This document shows, piece after piece, positions 54,815-64,000 of a stretch of 64,000 nucleotides of DNA. Location of the stretch: NCBI GenBank assembly GCA_040285825.1, contig JAUPSS010000011.1, forward strand, positions 310,001 through 374,000, read 5' to 3'. Positions within the stretch are counted from its first letter, which is position 1. Every line of letters starts with the position of its first letter. The stretch is from Eukaryota sp. TZLM1-RC. Lineage: Eukaryota > Metamonada: BaSk clade. The translations under genes were made by a program, and so were the position numbers. The notes under the pieces were generated by a model, which saw only the letters and a list, made by a program, of their open reading frames with translations, had not been told where the DNA came from and made no database searches.

Positions 54815-55529
54815 TTATGTAATGCTGTATTCATTGGTGGAGGCAAAAATTGTATTTTTGTATTTTTGAAACGTTATAAAGTATTTTAATTCCATTTTTT
54901 GGACCACTTTAATAATCTCTGTTTTAAAGTCTGCCAAAAAAAGTTTAGCCGTAGGAGCAAGTGAACCAATTAGAGAAAATACAAATGGAAGCAAATTGTT
55001 TATTGTGTTGAATGGACAATTTGGATAAAAATTCACTGTATTTTTTGATTTTGAAATTTTCAAAATTTGAAAGAGGATTACGAATTTCAGAATTAGCTAA
55101 CCTTTCATTTAAGACATTGCAAGAATGAACAGACATTACATCCAATAAAGTAAAGGTTCCATCTAATCCAGGTGATATGACATCACATCCATTATTCTTA
55201 TGAAAATCATCTTCAGCCTTCAACAATTTCACAACAGAGGTTCCAAAAAAACATTCAATTCTATAAGACTTACACATACAATACAATTAGTCTCTTACAG
55301 CATCATGAACCTTGCTTCTACAAATAATGAAATTTTTAAAATTTAACAAATGAGTGATTGTAATTATCCGAGAACATTTACAAATTAAACTATGGGGGCA
55401 ATTATTAGGCCAGCTAAAGGACCGAAGTCTCAAAATCAAAGTCCAGGCAGAATCAGTTAAGAGAGTGCCATAAACTTGAGCAATGGTTATTATTAAAGCA
55501 GAAGATGTATCACAGATACTATCACACAT
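54815..55529 (-). mobile_element. RLE-type LINE fragment L5
   Basis: Frames 55529-55287, 55286-54945 and 55063-54815 contain the zinc-knuckle region (ICKC...THLLN, with the last Cys lost), SKVHDAVRD, and the endonuclease block CDVISPGLDG...LLDVMS with D-x13-D. Same family as L1 and L4. It is the 3' end only and abuts Fanzor F3. Confidence 0.68.
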
Positions 55530-56275
55530 ACCTTGTAAAAGATCTGTAGGGTGGAAGCTTAATAAACATTATAGATCTACTTATGATCTATTCAGTTGCA
55601 TTCGACCCTGATCAGAACCATTTATCGGTGACTGCAAATATTCTGAAGGTAATAACGTAACACGATCAATGGTAAAGCAGAAATTATATCTGAGTGCTCG
55701 AAGAAGAGTAAGAAGAACACATTTGAAATCTTTATAAGAAAACAGTAAAGATTAAGCCCAATTAACGGCAACAACTACGTGTTTGTAAAAACTTTGGGAC
55801 AAAATGACAAAATTTATAAAGTTTTCAGGCCCAAAGCTATTTCCAACACGGTTTGCAATTTAAATGAAATCCACATAGAACTTAACAATTTCTTGGATAT
55901 AAATATTACAGATCACACTTAACAAATTAAAAGTATAACTAATGGGACGAAATTCATTGAACCAAGATTGAAGCAACATTGAGATGTCTATTCGTCACGT
56001 GCTTACCATGTGTAAATCATGCGAATGTTTGTGGAATAGTGATCGAAATGCTTCGCTGACTATGATGGCAATGATGGAAGCACATGTAAAAGGTGGGGAC
56101 AGGCCGTGATTCTGTAATAGAAAAAAGTTGGATTGTGAAGGAGCTGACGATGGAGAGGAATGGCAACATAGGAAGAGAGTGGTGGGGTTTAGGACGAGTC
56201 CAACAATTGTTTTAAGAGAACCAATTGCAGGTATAAGGTAAAAATAAATCGCAGATGAGTAAAAAAACTGGTAAA
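55530..56275. other. Intergenic remains including an L-B LINE 3' tail
   Basis: At about 55915-55975 the minus strand has GGTTCAATGAATTTCGTCCC and CCCATTAGTTAT, the 3' tail of the L-B LINE family (compare 5985-6035 and 63565-63600). The rest has no recognised gene; it is flank or decayed element DNA. Confidence 0.45.
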
Positions 56276-56481
56276 AGATTACAGGGGAGTTCTAAAGCTC
56301 CGAAAAGAAGTTAAGTGAGGGAAAAAAGAACCTAGTTTATGAATTGAGGGAAAAGTGTGGGAATAGTGAAAACCTCCCAAAACCAAGTTGAAGGTCAAAG
56401 ACCTCCCAGAACAGGCGCCCAGAAGTCGAAAATGGGGTGACAAGTGTAAAATTTGATAGATGAGCTGTTTATTCTCACTAC
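56276..56481 (+). promoter_or_regulatory. Left-end/promoter region of Fanzor F1 copy 3
   Basis: Same 200-bp block as in copy 1, starting AAGATTACAGGGG. It contains the AAAACCTCCC boxes, the second changed to AAGACCTCCC. Confidence 0.45.
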
Positions 56482-58427
56482 ATAATAGACACCCACTTTC
56501 TGTCACGTGTATTCACTAGGTTTTGTGCACTTAACTCACTATTGACCCCTGTAGCGGTGCAGCAAATTCGGACAGACCTCCCCTTGCTCACCGAGATTTG
56601 TCATGAAGCTTCTTTATTGCTTTAATCTTTTCTTCTAAATTTTCCGTTGGCATCTAGAGCTTGAGTGGAAAAGGATGTATGGTATCTTTTTATGACCGTC
56701 ATCACCACTGGTTCTTTTCCAAAGCCTTCCACCTCCAAAGGACAACGCCAATTACTCCATATCTTTTACAGTGGATTTCTTCCTGAATGCCCACAAGACA
56801 GGTCTCTTGTTTCTTCATGGGAAGATTCTTTAGTGCCTTTTAGAAATTCATTCAACCTTTTTCTCAATGCGTGGCTGCAGTTCCAGAATTGTATTTTTAT
56901 CAACAATAAAGGGCTTTTTGCTCATCTTGCTTGTCGGGCTCGTCATTTGACGTCCAACGTTAAGACAAGTTTACCTAAAATATGTCAATCCTGGACACAA
57001 AACTTTATTCGTGCTCATTGTAGAGCTCTAGATAAAACAAATGTCTTTGTCAATTATATTCTCTCTTTTGCCAGATGAACCACTAGCCAACCCGAGGAAG
57101 TAGTTGTTGATTCTGTTCTCAAACACTACATCGATTTCAATCTAAATAATTCAAGAGAATGATTCTTTTTATTAAATGTATGTAGGTTTATCTTGAACTT
57201 CCTTCAAAGATTTCCTACCACTGCTTCCCTACTGGCTTCACATGATAAAATCACCTTTTCATCAAAGGAAATTGGTGAGCTATTTCTCTTTAATCTTAAA
57301 ATTTCACAACACTTACTCACTTTCTTTTCTCATATGCATTGCTGGAGGAAATTTAGAATAATACCTTTAGCTTCTCATAAAGGTTCTAAATTTCATGAGG
57401 TACCTTCACATGTTTTCCAATCTGTGAAAAAATTTCCACTTATTGAAGGATCATCTTCCAAAACAAAGTTCATCAAAAATATATGTCTGAAACGAAAATT
57501 CAAACAAAGACTAAAGATTCTTACCAAAGATTTAATATCAACAGAAAAAGTTTGAAAAATAGATTTAAAAATTTTTTACTGAAAACTAATGGTAATGAAC
57601 TGCTTTTGACCTTTGAAGGTAAAAATAATGACTCAGAAAACACAGAGGAGCTGGATGAACCACCGCAAAAGAAACGAAGATTGATAAAAGTAATGAAAAG
57701 TGACCCTGGTGCCAACAAAACCAGAGAAACACAGTCGAAGGGCACTAAAAAAATTCCCCGTCTGTCGAAGACGTAGACATCCAGTCGAAATTTTACCTGA
57801 AAGGCCCCTTATTGGCGTTGATCTGGAACAATCTAGATTAAGTGGTTACTTCTTAAATGATGATCAATGTGGAGTTATCCCTTGTCTAACTGGCAGAAGT
57901 AACATGACAAAACCTTCACATAGTAAACACTCTCCCAACCAATATTCCGTTCAAAATTTCAACCAATATTTGAACCATTGGAATTTGGTCATGAGGAAAG
58001 TGTTTTTGGAAAGTAATCGCCAGAAATGGAAAATAATTAAATTTGATAACCGAAGACAAAAAGAGAGATGGTTCAGTGAGAGTCCCAACAAATTTCAAAG
58101 GCTGGCTGGACATCCTGAAAAACTCTATCTTGCTGCGGGTTCTGCCGCAAAGTCAATCGATATGGATCAGCAAGGGCTTTCAGAAAATGGTTGTGTTATC
58201 AAAAGGATGTGAAGCACTTGTCAACCAGTGAATTTAATACAAGCAAACTGTCAAGTTGTTGCATGGCCGAGAATATTCAAGCAGGCTCATGGCAGATGCG
58301 TATTTGTACTGAGTGTCAAATAGTATATGACAGAGATATTTCCGCTGCAAAAAATATTGAAATTAAGAAGAAAGCGGAATTGTGGCCGGAAAGATACATT
58401 TGCCCAGATGCTCTGTTGAGGAGATGA
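56482..58427 (+). pseudogene. Fanzor F1 copy 3 (broken)
   Basis: The start codon is ATA instead of ATG (56482), and several stops and shifts follow. It shares with copy 2 the 2-base deletion (about 57063) and the TGA (about 57159). It has its own defects: RuvC-I reads GVDLEQSR, a Cys is lost in CGYF (SGYF), and a deletion of about 20 bases at about 58145 removes the ANFPSHC part. RuvC-III YDRDISAAKNI is kept (about 58330). Not functional as a nuclease, yet its right end is well conserved. Confidence 0.8.
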
Positions 58428-58751
58428 ATAGGGAACGTGAGCATACAGAAACACAAACTTTGGAAAAACTGATATTCTATTTTGAGTTTTTCATTTTTTT
58501 AATTTTTTTGAAGATCTTTTGAGACTGATCTACAAATACCTTAGTAGCATTTGGTAGATCCACTTAGATACTTCAAGTCGCGAGGCTTTGTTCTGTGAAA
58601 GCAGTAGGTGTATTTAAGTGAGGTAGCCCATTGATGAAGATCATGATTGTCTTTGTCAAATGATGCTACATGTCTCTTACAGCCTGTGAGTAGACACTGA
58701 GAAAGTTGAAAACTGGAGTAAATTTCACACATATGATAAGTGAAATTCACA
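58428..58751 (+). ncRNA. Candidate guide-RNA scaffold and right end, F1 copy 3
   Basis: Conserved with the other two copies except for an AT-rich insertion of about 55 bases near 58465-58520. Hairpin at 58527-58560; final palindromes at 58718-58728 (GTAAATTTCAC, one change) and 58740-58750. The element ends about 22 bp before the ATG of the next gene. Confidence 0.5.
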
Positions 58752-58772
58752 ATACTCTCAATTCATCCCTCA

Positions 58773-60212
58773 ATGCACAGCTGTTCGTTGTGTGGGTCTT
58801 CATGTACTTCATTCGCTGTTTTTCCTTGCTCCCACTTCCTCTGTTCCGTGTGTGCTCTCAAACTTCGTCTTATTTACAAAGACTCTTCCTGTCCATACTG
58901 TAAATCTTCATGTACTAAAGTTGTCATTTCCGACAGAGTAGACGAGTACTCTATTCTTTTACCTCATGCCACATACACTTTACCAGAAACTCCATCTGTT
59001 TTCTTCACTTCTCCTCTTCTAAGTGAGCAATGTCAACGTCTCATTGGCCATTACTGTCCCAAGTGTCCTGACCTTCCTCCTTTTAGGTCCTCTTCTGCAC
59101 TCTCTAAACACGTGGAATCCACACATAATCGCTCCTTCTGCCGAATATGTCTTTCTGACAACCCACGACTGTCCTGTGAGCAGGTGTTATACACCCAGAA
59201 GAACTTGTCAAAGCATCTTGATGGAACCTTGGCGAATGAAAAGCCATTTACAGGCCATCCAAAGTGTCCCTGTTGTGGAAGGAGAAGTTATAATGATGAA
59301 CATTTGTTTCGGCATGTGATTAACAATCATATCACGTGTCATTTGTGTCAACAATCAATTGAAAGGACTGGAAGGTATTCTGAAGTGATTACCATTTGTT
59401 TTAAATCTCAGAAAGCTAGAATTGATCACTTTCATTCAAAACATTATGTCTGCCACTTCCCCCAATGTCTGGAGACTAACTTGTCTGTTTTTGATAATGA
59501 ATTGGATCTTGCCAAACACGTACAAACTGAACACAAGCACAATATGCCTATTCTTTTAGAGATGTTTGATTGTGGGAGACCTGAGGGTCAGAAAAGTGTT
59601 GAAAAAAGATCATCAATGACTGACTTGCTGGAAAGAGCAGAGGCGTTTGATCGCCTTCCTATTCATTTCAGAGACGAAAGGTCAAAAATTGCAGTCGAAA
59701 GAGTCAGAAAGTTCTTGAAAAGTCAAGAAAATTTTGAACTTTTTCTTAATATTTCAGCTTTTTACCGAGATGGTGCAATTTCCGCAAGTGAATATTTTTC
59801 ACATTTCTGTTCTCTTTTCAACTTAACTCCGCAGTCTGAAGCTGATTCCTTGTTTTGTAACTTGGTTTCTCTATTACCAAACAAGCAGAAAAGAATCGAA
59901 TTAGCGAATGAGTATTCCAATTGGGAAAAGACTGCTTCTGACTTCCCAACTCTCACAGGTAAGGCTGTCCCTCAATCAAGGAAATCACCTTCCGTTTCTG
60001 GACTAGCAGCACGTGTTGGTCAAGGCAAGGTCAAGAAAGGACCAGATTTTCCAGAACTTCCACGACCAACAACAACAAGGCAGCCCTGTGGTGGAAGAAG
60101 AATCGTCACGGCAAGAGGTCATAATCAAGTTGTCGATGTTGCCCCTGTGGAGAGTGTTGCCACTCAAAAGAAAAAGAATAGGAAAAAGAAGTTTGTCCCA
60201 CTTACAGTGTAG
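58773..60212 (+). CDS. RING/C2H2 E3 ubiquitin ligase, ZNF598/Hel2 family
   Basis: 479 residues from ATG 58773, the first ATG of the frame. N-terminal RING (CSLCGSSC, CSHFLCSVC, CPYCKSSC), then a series of zinc fingers (CPKCPDL...H...H, CRICLSD, CPCCGRR...H, CHLCQ, CHFPQC...H...H), a helical middle and a basic tail ending QKKKNRKKKF. This order matches ZNF598/Hel2, which ubiquitinates small-subunit proteins of collided ribosomes in ribosome quality control. The Fanzor F1 copy 3 right end is 22 bp upstream, so the 5' untranslated region and promoter lie inside or behind the element. It converges with Ku70 (80 bp between stops). Confidence 0.8.
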   Translation: MHSCSLCGSSCTSFAVFPCSHFLCSVCALKLRLIYKDSSCPYCKSSCTKVVISDRVDEYSILLPHATYTLPETPSVFFTSPLLSEQCQRLIGHYCPKCPDLPPFRSSSALSKHVESTHNRSFCRICLSDNPRLSCEQVLYTQKNLSKHLDGTLANEKPFTGHPKCPCCGRRSYNDEHLFRHVINNHITCHLCQQSIERTGRYSEVITICFKSQKARIDHFHSKHYVCHFPQCLETNLSVFDNELDLAKHVQTEHKHNMPILLEMFDCGRPEGQKSVEKRSSMTDLLERAEAFDRLPIHFRDERSKIAVERVRKFLKSQENFELFLNISAFYRDGAISASEYFSHFCSLFNLTPQSEADSLFCNLVSLLPNKQKRIELANEYSNWEKTASDFPTLTGKAVPQSRKSPSVSGLAARVGQGKVKKGPDFPELPRPTTTRQPCGGRRIVTARGHNQVVDVAPVESVATQKKKNRKKKFVPLTV

Positions 60213-60292
60213 TGCTTTTGAATTTTAGTTTTATTTTTTTTGCGATTAAATTATTAATAACCCATTACTATTTATCTTTTTTATTTACAATT

Positions 60293-62068
60293 TCATTCCA
60301 AAATTTCTTTAACTTTCTCAATTAAATCAGCCTTTTTCAATCCTGTGAGACCTTTAACATTTTTTTCCTTCAAAAAAGCTTTTAATTGTTTGACCAAGAC
60401 ACCTGTCCAATCATCATTTTCAACCCTCGACTTCATCACATCATCATCAATCACATCATCATTTGATTGATTACTGACCACTTTCTTAGACCGCGAAGGA
60501 GCAGCTATTAAAGCGCTGATATCACTAGCATACTTGACAAATACTTCATCTTTTACCAAAGTTTCATCATTAATGCTATCAGAATCAAAAGGTTTTCTCA
60601 AAGCTCTACTTTCAATATAACTATAAAGTAATTGTAATTGGGGATTAAGAAAATCAGCAGGGTTGTAATCAATCATTAATCCATCAATCAAATTCTGAGC
60701 TGCTTCCGTTCTCGACAACACTTCCTCACCACCAGTCTCTCCTAATTTATCAAATAAATCACGGTAATCTTCTCTATAAGGTAACTTAACCATCCAAAGT
60801 CCTTCAACTCCAAGCAACCTACTTGCTTCTGCATTCACCCCCTCCCTGTCAGCTGCAGAGGGAAGCAGAGCAACTAAATATGGGAGAGAAATACGACTAG
60901 CAGTGTAACGACACAGGGCATAAACCCCTTTCAACTTCATTGTCTTATACAATGTAGAAAAGATTTCTTCTGAACCAGGAGCTGGTCTGACCAAACTAGA
61001 AGGGCGTACGTTAGCTTCAAGACCGAGGGTGGAAAGATTCTTGAACCCCAGCAATGCAAGTCCAGGGTCAACCAAACCTTTAATACTGCTGACGTCATCA
61101 TCAGTCATTTTGACCGCGCCATCCAGGAAGGTCACGTATTTGGTGATGTCATCCTTTGTTAATTCTTCCCCTAATTCATTTAAATAAGTCGTCCTTGTCT
61201 GTAATAGTTGATTTGTTTCACGGTGTAATTGCACAGGATTTGGAGGCTTAGACTGATGAAGCAGAGAAAATGTTTGGATTTTGAATGATAATTCATCAGA
61301 AACATTAAAATCCAAAGTGTTTAGTGCTCTTCTCTTAGTTCCTCTCCTCTTCACAACATCTTGCTCAAGATCAGGTTCAATCGTAATTGATTCGAGCTCG
61401 TTGGTGGTGAGTTCTGTGATCATCCTCCAGAAGGAAGATGAGCAAAAGTCATCTAGCGAAAGAGGGGAGACTGGGAAGAAAAAGAGGTCAATGTTGGATG
61501 AAAATAAATCTTTTAAACGTTGACGGCATAGTTCAATCTCAGACTGATGGTCACTTATGGAGGGTGTGGAATTGGTCATGATGTACAGAAACCTATTCCA
61601 AGTGGTCATGGGCTTGGATGAGAGAATCTGTAGGGCCACCGAGAACATATTGAGGTGATCAAAGGAGGGAGATGAAGGTAAAACATCGTTTGGATTTGAA
61701 GATGATTCCAAATCACCAATTAACGATTCAATAGATCGGATAAGATCAGCAGATGGTAATGAGAAAGGAAACCTTGATTGAATGTTTGGTATTTTATACT
61801 CGTTGTCAGAACTTTCTGTGTGATAGAATAAGAGACTGAATTCATCAGAGTCAGACTCAAACACTGCAGTTCTGATGAATTGACGGACAGTATGAAGTGC
61901 TACGACGATTGGTAGCAGCGTAGGAGAACCATCCTCTGATTTCGTTGGTGTTCGAAACATGTTGGAACTACCATCTATCAGTATGACAATAGCACGTTTT
62001 GTAGGATCCTTTTCTTCAGCTGCATGTATCTCGCTAATAACAAGATCTTCCCCCAGATCGAAGTCCAT
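60293..62068 (-). CDS. KU70: Ku70, DNA double-strand-break end-binding protein
   Basis: 591 residues, single exon. N-terminal von Willebrand A-like domain (ILIDGSSNMF, residues about 29-38), beta-barrel core (LKGVYALCRYTASRISLPYLVALLPS, about 385-410) and C-terminal SAP motif (LKAFLKEKNVKGLTGLKKADLIEK, about 565-588). This order is specific to Ku70 (XRCC6), which with Ku80 encircles broken ends in non-homologous end joining. Length is normal (about 600). Of note beside many nuclease-coding elements: breaks made by them would be repaired through this pathway, though the gene is a general housekeeping one. Confidence 0.9.
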   Translation of the reverse strand: MDFDLGEDLVISEIHAAEEKDPTKRAIVILIDGSSNMFRTPTKSEDGSPTLLPIVVALHTVRQFIRTAVFESDSDEFSLLFYHTESSDNEYKIPNIQSRFPFSLPSADLIRSIESLIGDLESSSNPNDVLPSSPSFDHLNMFSVALQILSSKPMTTWNRFLYIMTNSTPSISDHQSEIELCRQRLKDLFSSNIDLFFFPVSPLSLDDFCSSSFWRMITELTTNELESITIEPDLEQDVVKRRGTKRRALNTLDFNVSDELSFKIQTFSLLHQSKPPNPVQLHRETNQLLQTRTTYLNELGEELTKDDITKYVTFLDGAVKMTDDDVSSIKGLVDPGLALLGFKNLSTLGLEANVRPSSLVRPAPGSEEIFSTLYKTMKLKGVYALCRYTASRISLPYLVALLPSAADREGVNAEASRLLGVEGLWMVKLPYREDYRDLFDKLGETGGEEVLSRTEAAQNLIDGLMIDYNPADFLNPQLQLLYSYIESRALRKPFDSDSINDETLVKDEVFVKYASDISALIAAPSRSKKVVSNQSNDDVIDDDVMKSRVENDDWTGVLVKQLKAFLKEKNVKGLTGLKKADLIEKVKEILE

Positions 62069-62307
62069 TTTGTAAAGGAAAGGTGTTGGATTTTTAGATT
62101 TTTGTGAATTGTTCTGAGAAATTGGATACTGATTAAATACATTTTCATAGTAATTAGTCTCGCTCAGACTAATTTTAATATATGACTAATCATTATGATA
62201 GAAAATTAGTTCGACTTTTGCGGTTGAGATAAACCATGTTTCTAATTATTTTTACCGAAACAAAAACTACCAAGACTCAACATAACATCTTGAATAGACA
62301 CCGGTCA

Positions 62308-62545
62308 TTAATCGTCTACTAAATCAGCATAATTAATTACAGCCTCATTTTCATGTACTTCAGTCAATACGGAAGAGACTGCATTTGTTGCACTTTTTAA
62401 ACCACCAGTTTCTGTAACAATGGCTCAAGTGTACTAGAGGCAAATCGATTGAGAGCTTGGCTGGCAGCTTGACGAGCAAAAACATTGAGGATTGGAGAGC
62501 CAGTGTTCATTAATGTAGTAATTAGTGTAATGCAACTGTTAAAGA
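62308..62545 (-). pseudogene. Coding fragment, unrecognised
   Basis: The minus strand reads SPILNVFARQAASQALNRF and, after a one-base shift near 62415, TGGLKSATNAVSSVLTEVH to a TAA at 62308. Amino-acid composition looks coding, but no family is recognised and no start is visible. Possibly the end of a mobile-element protein. Confidence 0.3.
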
Positions 62546-62639
62546 AACAGCAACGCAAGTTCAACTATTTTTGCATTAAATGAAGAAATTTCTACAATCG
62601 ATGTAGAAAAATGGATTCGATGCTTTCCACAATCACCTA

Positions 62640-63660
62640 TTGGAAATATTTCCCAAAAGAATTATTTAAATTTAAGATACACTCTTCGAACATTGAAGAA
62701 ACGATTGGCTGGAATGTATGAAAAAGATCTTTATAAAAATATATGCTGCTGGGCTGTTTTAAATCAAGATCTCCACTCATTGTGATTGGAAAAGGGTGTT
62801 TGTTAAACCCAGTCATCAGATTATTCACTGATTGTAACCATTGTACCACGAAGATTTGGACTGTGTGCCACTAATGAAGCGTTTGTAACAAAAATGAGAT
62901 TATATTTGAATATCCCCATTAATCAATTATTATCAAAAGAAAAATGTATTTGTTCGAATTCACCTACAGCTCACTTTGCGTCATGTCATGAATTGTTCGA
63001 AATTGATAACTTTTCATTACATGATGCTGTGAGAGACATTGTTTTTGATATGGCACGAACTGCAAGAATTTCCTGTATCAAAGAGCCTCTGCTGAAGGAA
63101 AAACTGTCACTGAACAATTTTGGTTCTGATGATAGAGCTGATGTATACTGTGATTGGATTGATAATTCTGAAGCTGTTGTTGACTTTGTCTCCTGTAATG
63201 TTGCAAATGATACTTTGGTTCACAGAAGAAAACTTAGTCCTTTAAGTGCTCTTGAATTTAAAGCTAAAGAAAAACATAGAAAATATGACAAAGATATCGA
63301 AGAAGCTAATGCTGATAGAAATAGACCACTTGTTTTTATTGCTTTCCCATTTTCGATAAACGGAAGACTATCAGTAGAAGCAGGAACTTCTTTGAATGAT
63401 TTCCAAAAAATGGTGCAAGTACAAACAATGAAAAGATTTGATATTTGTATATGGCGCTCTCGGATTCAATTTGCCATTATTAATAGATTACCTCGGTTTT
63501 CAATCGAATACGAGAAATTTTAGCTAGACAGCAAGCAGATCAAGATTTTGTAGAGGAAATTTTGGTTCATTGAATTTTGTCCCATTAGTTATGAGTCAAT
63601 TTTATTAAGTGTGCAAGATGAATAAAAAATTTTAATTCAGCGAACCATTTTTTAAAAGAA
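62640..63660 (+). mobile_element. LINE fragment of family L-B, best copy
   Basis: Begins in the RT thumb region (NLRYTLRTLKKRLAGMY), then VPRRFGLCATNEAF, and the open frame 62894-63523 (209 codons) with CICSNSPTAHFASCHELF (zinc knuckle), HDAVRD and the endonuclease block RADVYCDWIDNSEAVVDFV (D-x13-D). It ends with CCCATTAGTTATGAGT and AATAAA. Family distinct from L1/L4. 5'-truncated. Confidence 0.68.
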
Positions 63661-63909
63661 AAGGTTATGCTTAAGTAATTAACAATAATGGTTTTTCAGT
63701 TTGTGTAGAGATGGCCAGAGAGGACTGCTTTAGACATCAATTTAAATCTGGTTAATGACTGTGAAAAATATCTTCAAGATTTCAATGAACAAAGTACTGG
63801 TTAGTTTTGAGAGACAACCTTAGAATACGCATAGCCCTGATCCGTCCTGATCGGAATGAGCCATCGGAAGATCACGGTGTATCCACAAGGGTAGGACCTT
63901 CGATGTTGA

Positions 63910-64000
63910 CTTTGTAGTTCATTGTTATTGGAAAAAGGTGTTTGTGAAAATCATTCATCAGATTCTTCACTGTTTGTGACCATTGTACCACGAAGATTTG
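63910..64000 (+). mobile_element. Another L-B LINE copy entering at the right edge
   Basis: GTTATTGGAAAAAGGTGTTTGT through ACCATTGTACCACGAAGATTTG matches 62770-62853 of the previous copy. Only its first about 90 bases are inside the window. Confidence 0.55.

Noticed and set aside
1-64000. CRISPR arrays, bacterial operons, tRNA or rRNA genes
   Set aside because: No spaced direct repeats of the right kind, no ribosome-binding sites or operon spacing, and no tRNA or rRNA recognised; the gene content and introns are eukaryotic. A covariance-model scan was not possible here.

Overview
This window is nuclear DNA of an AT-rich unicellular eukaryote that I cannot name. The evidence is eukaryotic host genes: ribosomal protein eS26, a p24 cargo receptor, Ku70, a ZNF598/Hel2-type E3 ligase, an ESCO/Eco1 acetyltransferase, a COMM-domain protein, an MJ1316-domain protein and an SFI1-like protein. 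Host introns are tiny GT-AG introns of 29-34 nt, each needed to restore a known protein. The standard stop codons appear to be used, including TGA. Host genes are compact and packed between mobile DNA, which takes up most of the window.

Layout: 1-636 is the 5' part of an SFI1-like gene on the minus strand. 732-3183 is a Fanzor element (family F1, copy 1), followed by a COMM-domain gene fragment and two RLE-type LINE fragments (to about 6060). 6281-10648 is a host block: membrane protein, coiled-coil protein, eS26 and a disordered Pro/Gln-rich protein. 11118-15359 is a 2.1 kb tandem duplication carrying a small membrane-protein gene and the C-terminus of a second Fanzor family (F2); the complete F2 frame follows to 16906. 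17200-22011 is a graveyard of decayed pieces, including another Fanzor (F4). 22012-42122 is a nest of three Ty3/gypsy-type LTR retrotransposons with very short LTRs (79-81 bp): an older element A, truncated at its 5' end, is split by a same-strand insertion B and an opposite-strand insertion C. 42123-45840 holds LINE copies. 46035-58751 alternates Fanzor copies (F2b, F1 copy 2, F3, F1 copy 3) with host genes (ESCO, COMM-domain, MJ1316-domain, a 76-aa coiled-coil protein, p24). 58773-62068 holds the ZNF598/Hel2-like gene and Ku70. LINE fragments fill the right edge.

The main theme is Fanzor, the eukaryotic relative of TnpB (an RNA-guided RuvC nuclease). At least four divergent lineages occur here. 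The three F1 copies share a structured non-coding segment after the stop codon and a right end made of two odd palindromes, which is what a guide-RNA/transposon-end module should look like. Most copies lie directly 5' of a host gene on the same strand. Nearly all frame breaks between close repeat copies are one-base changes in homopolymers, so some 'pseudogenes' may be assembly errors.
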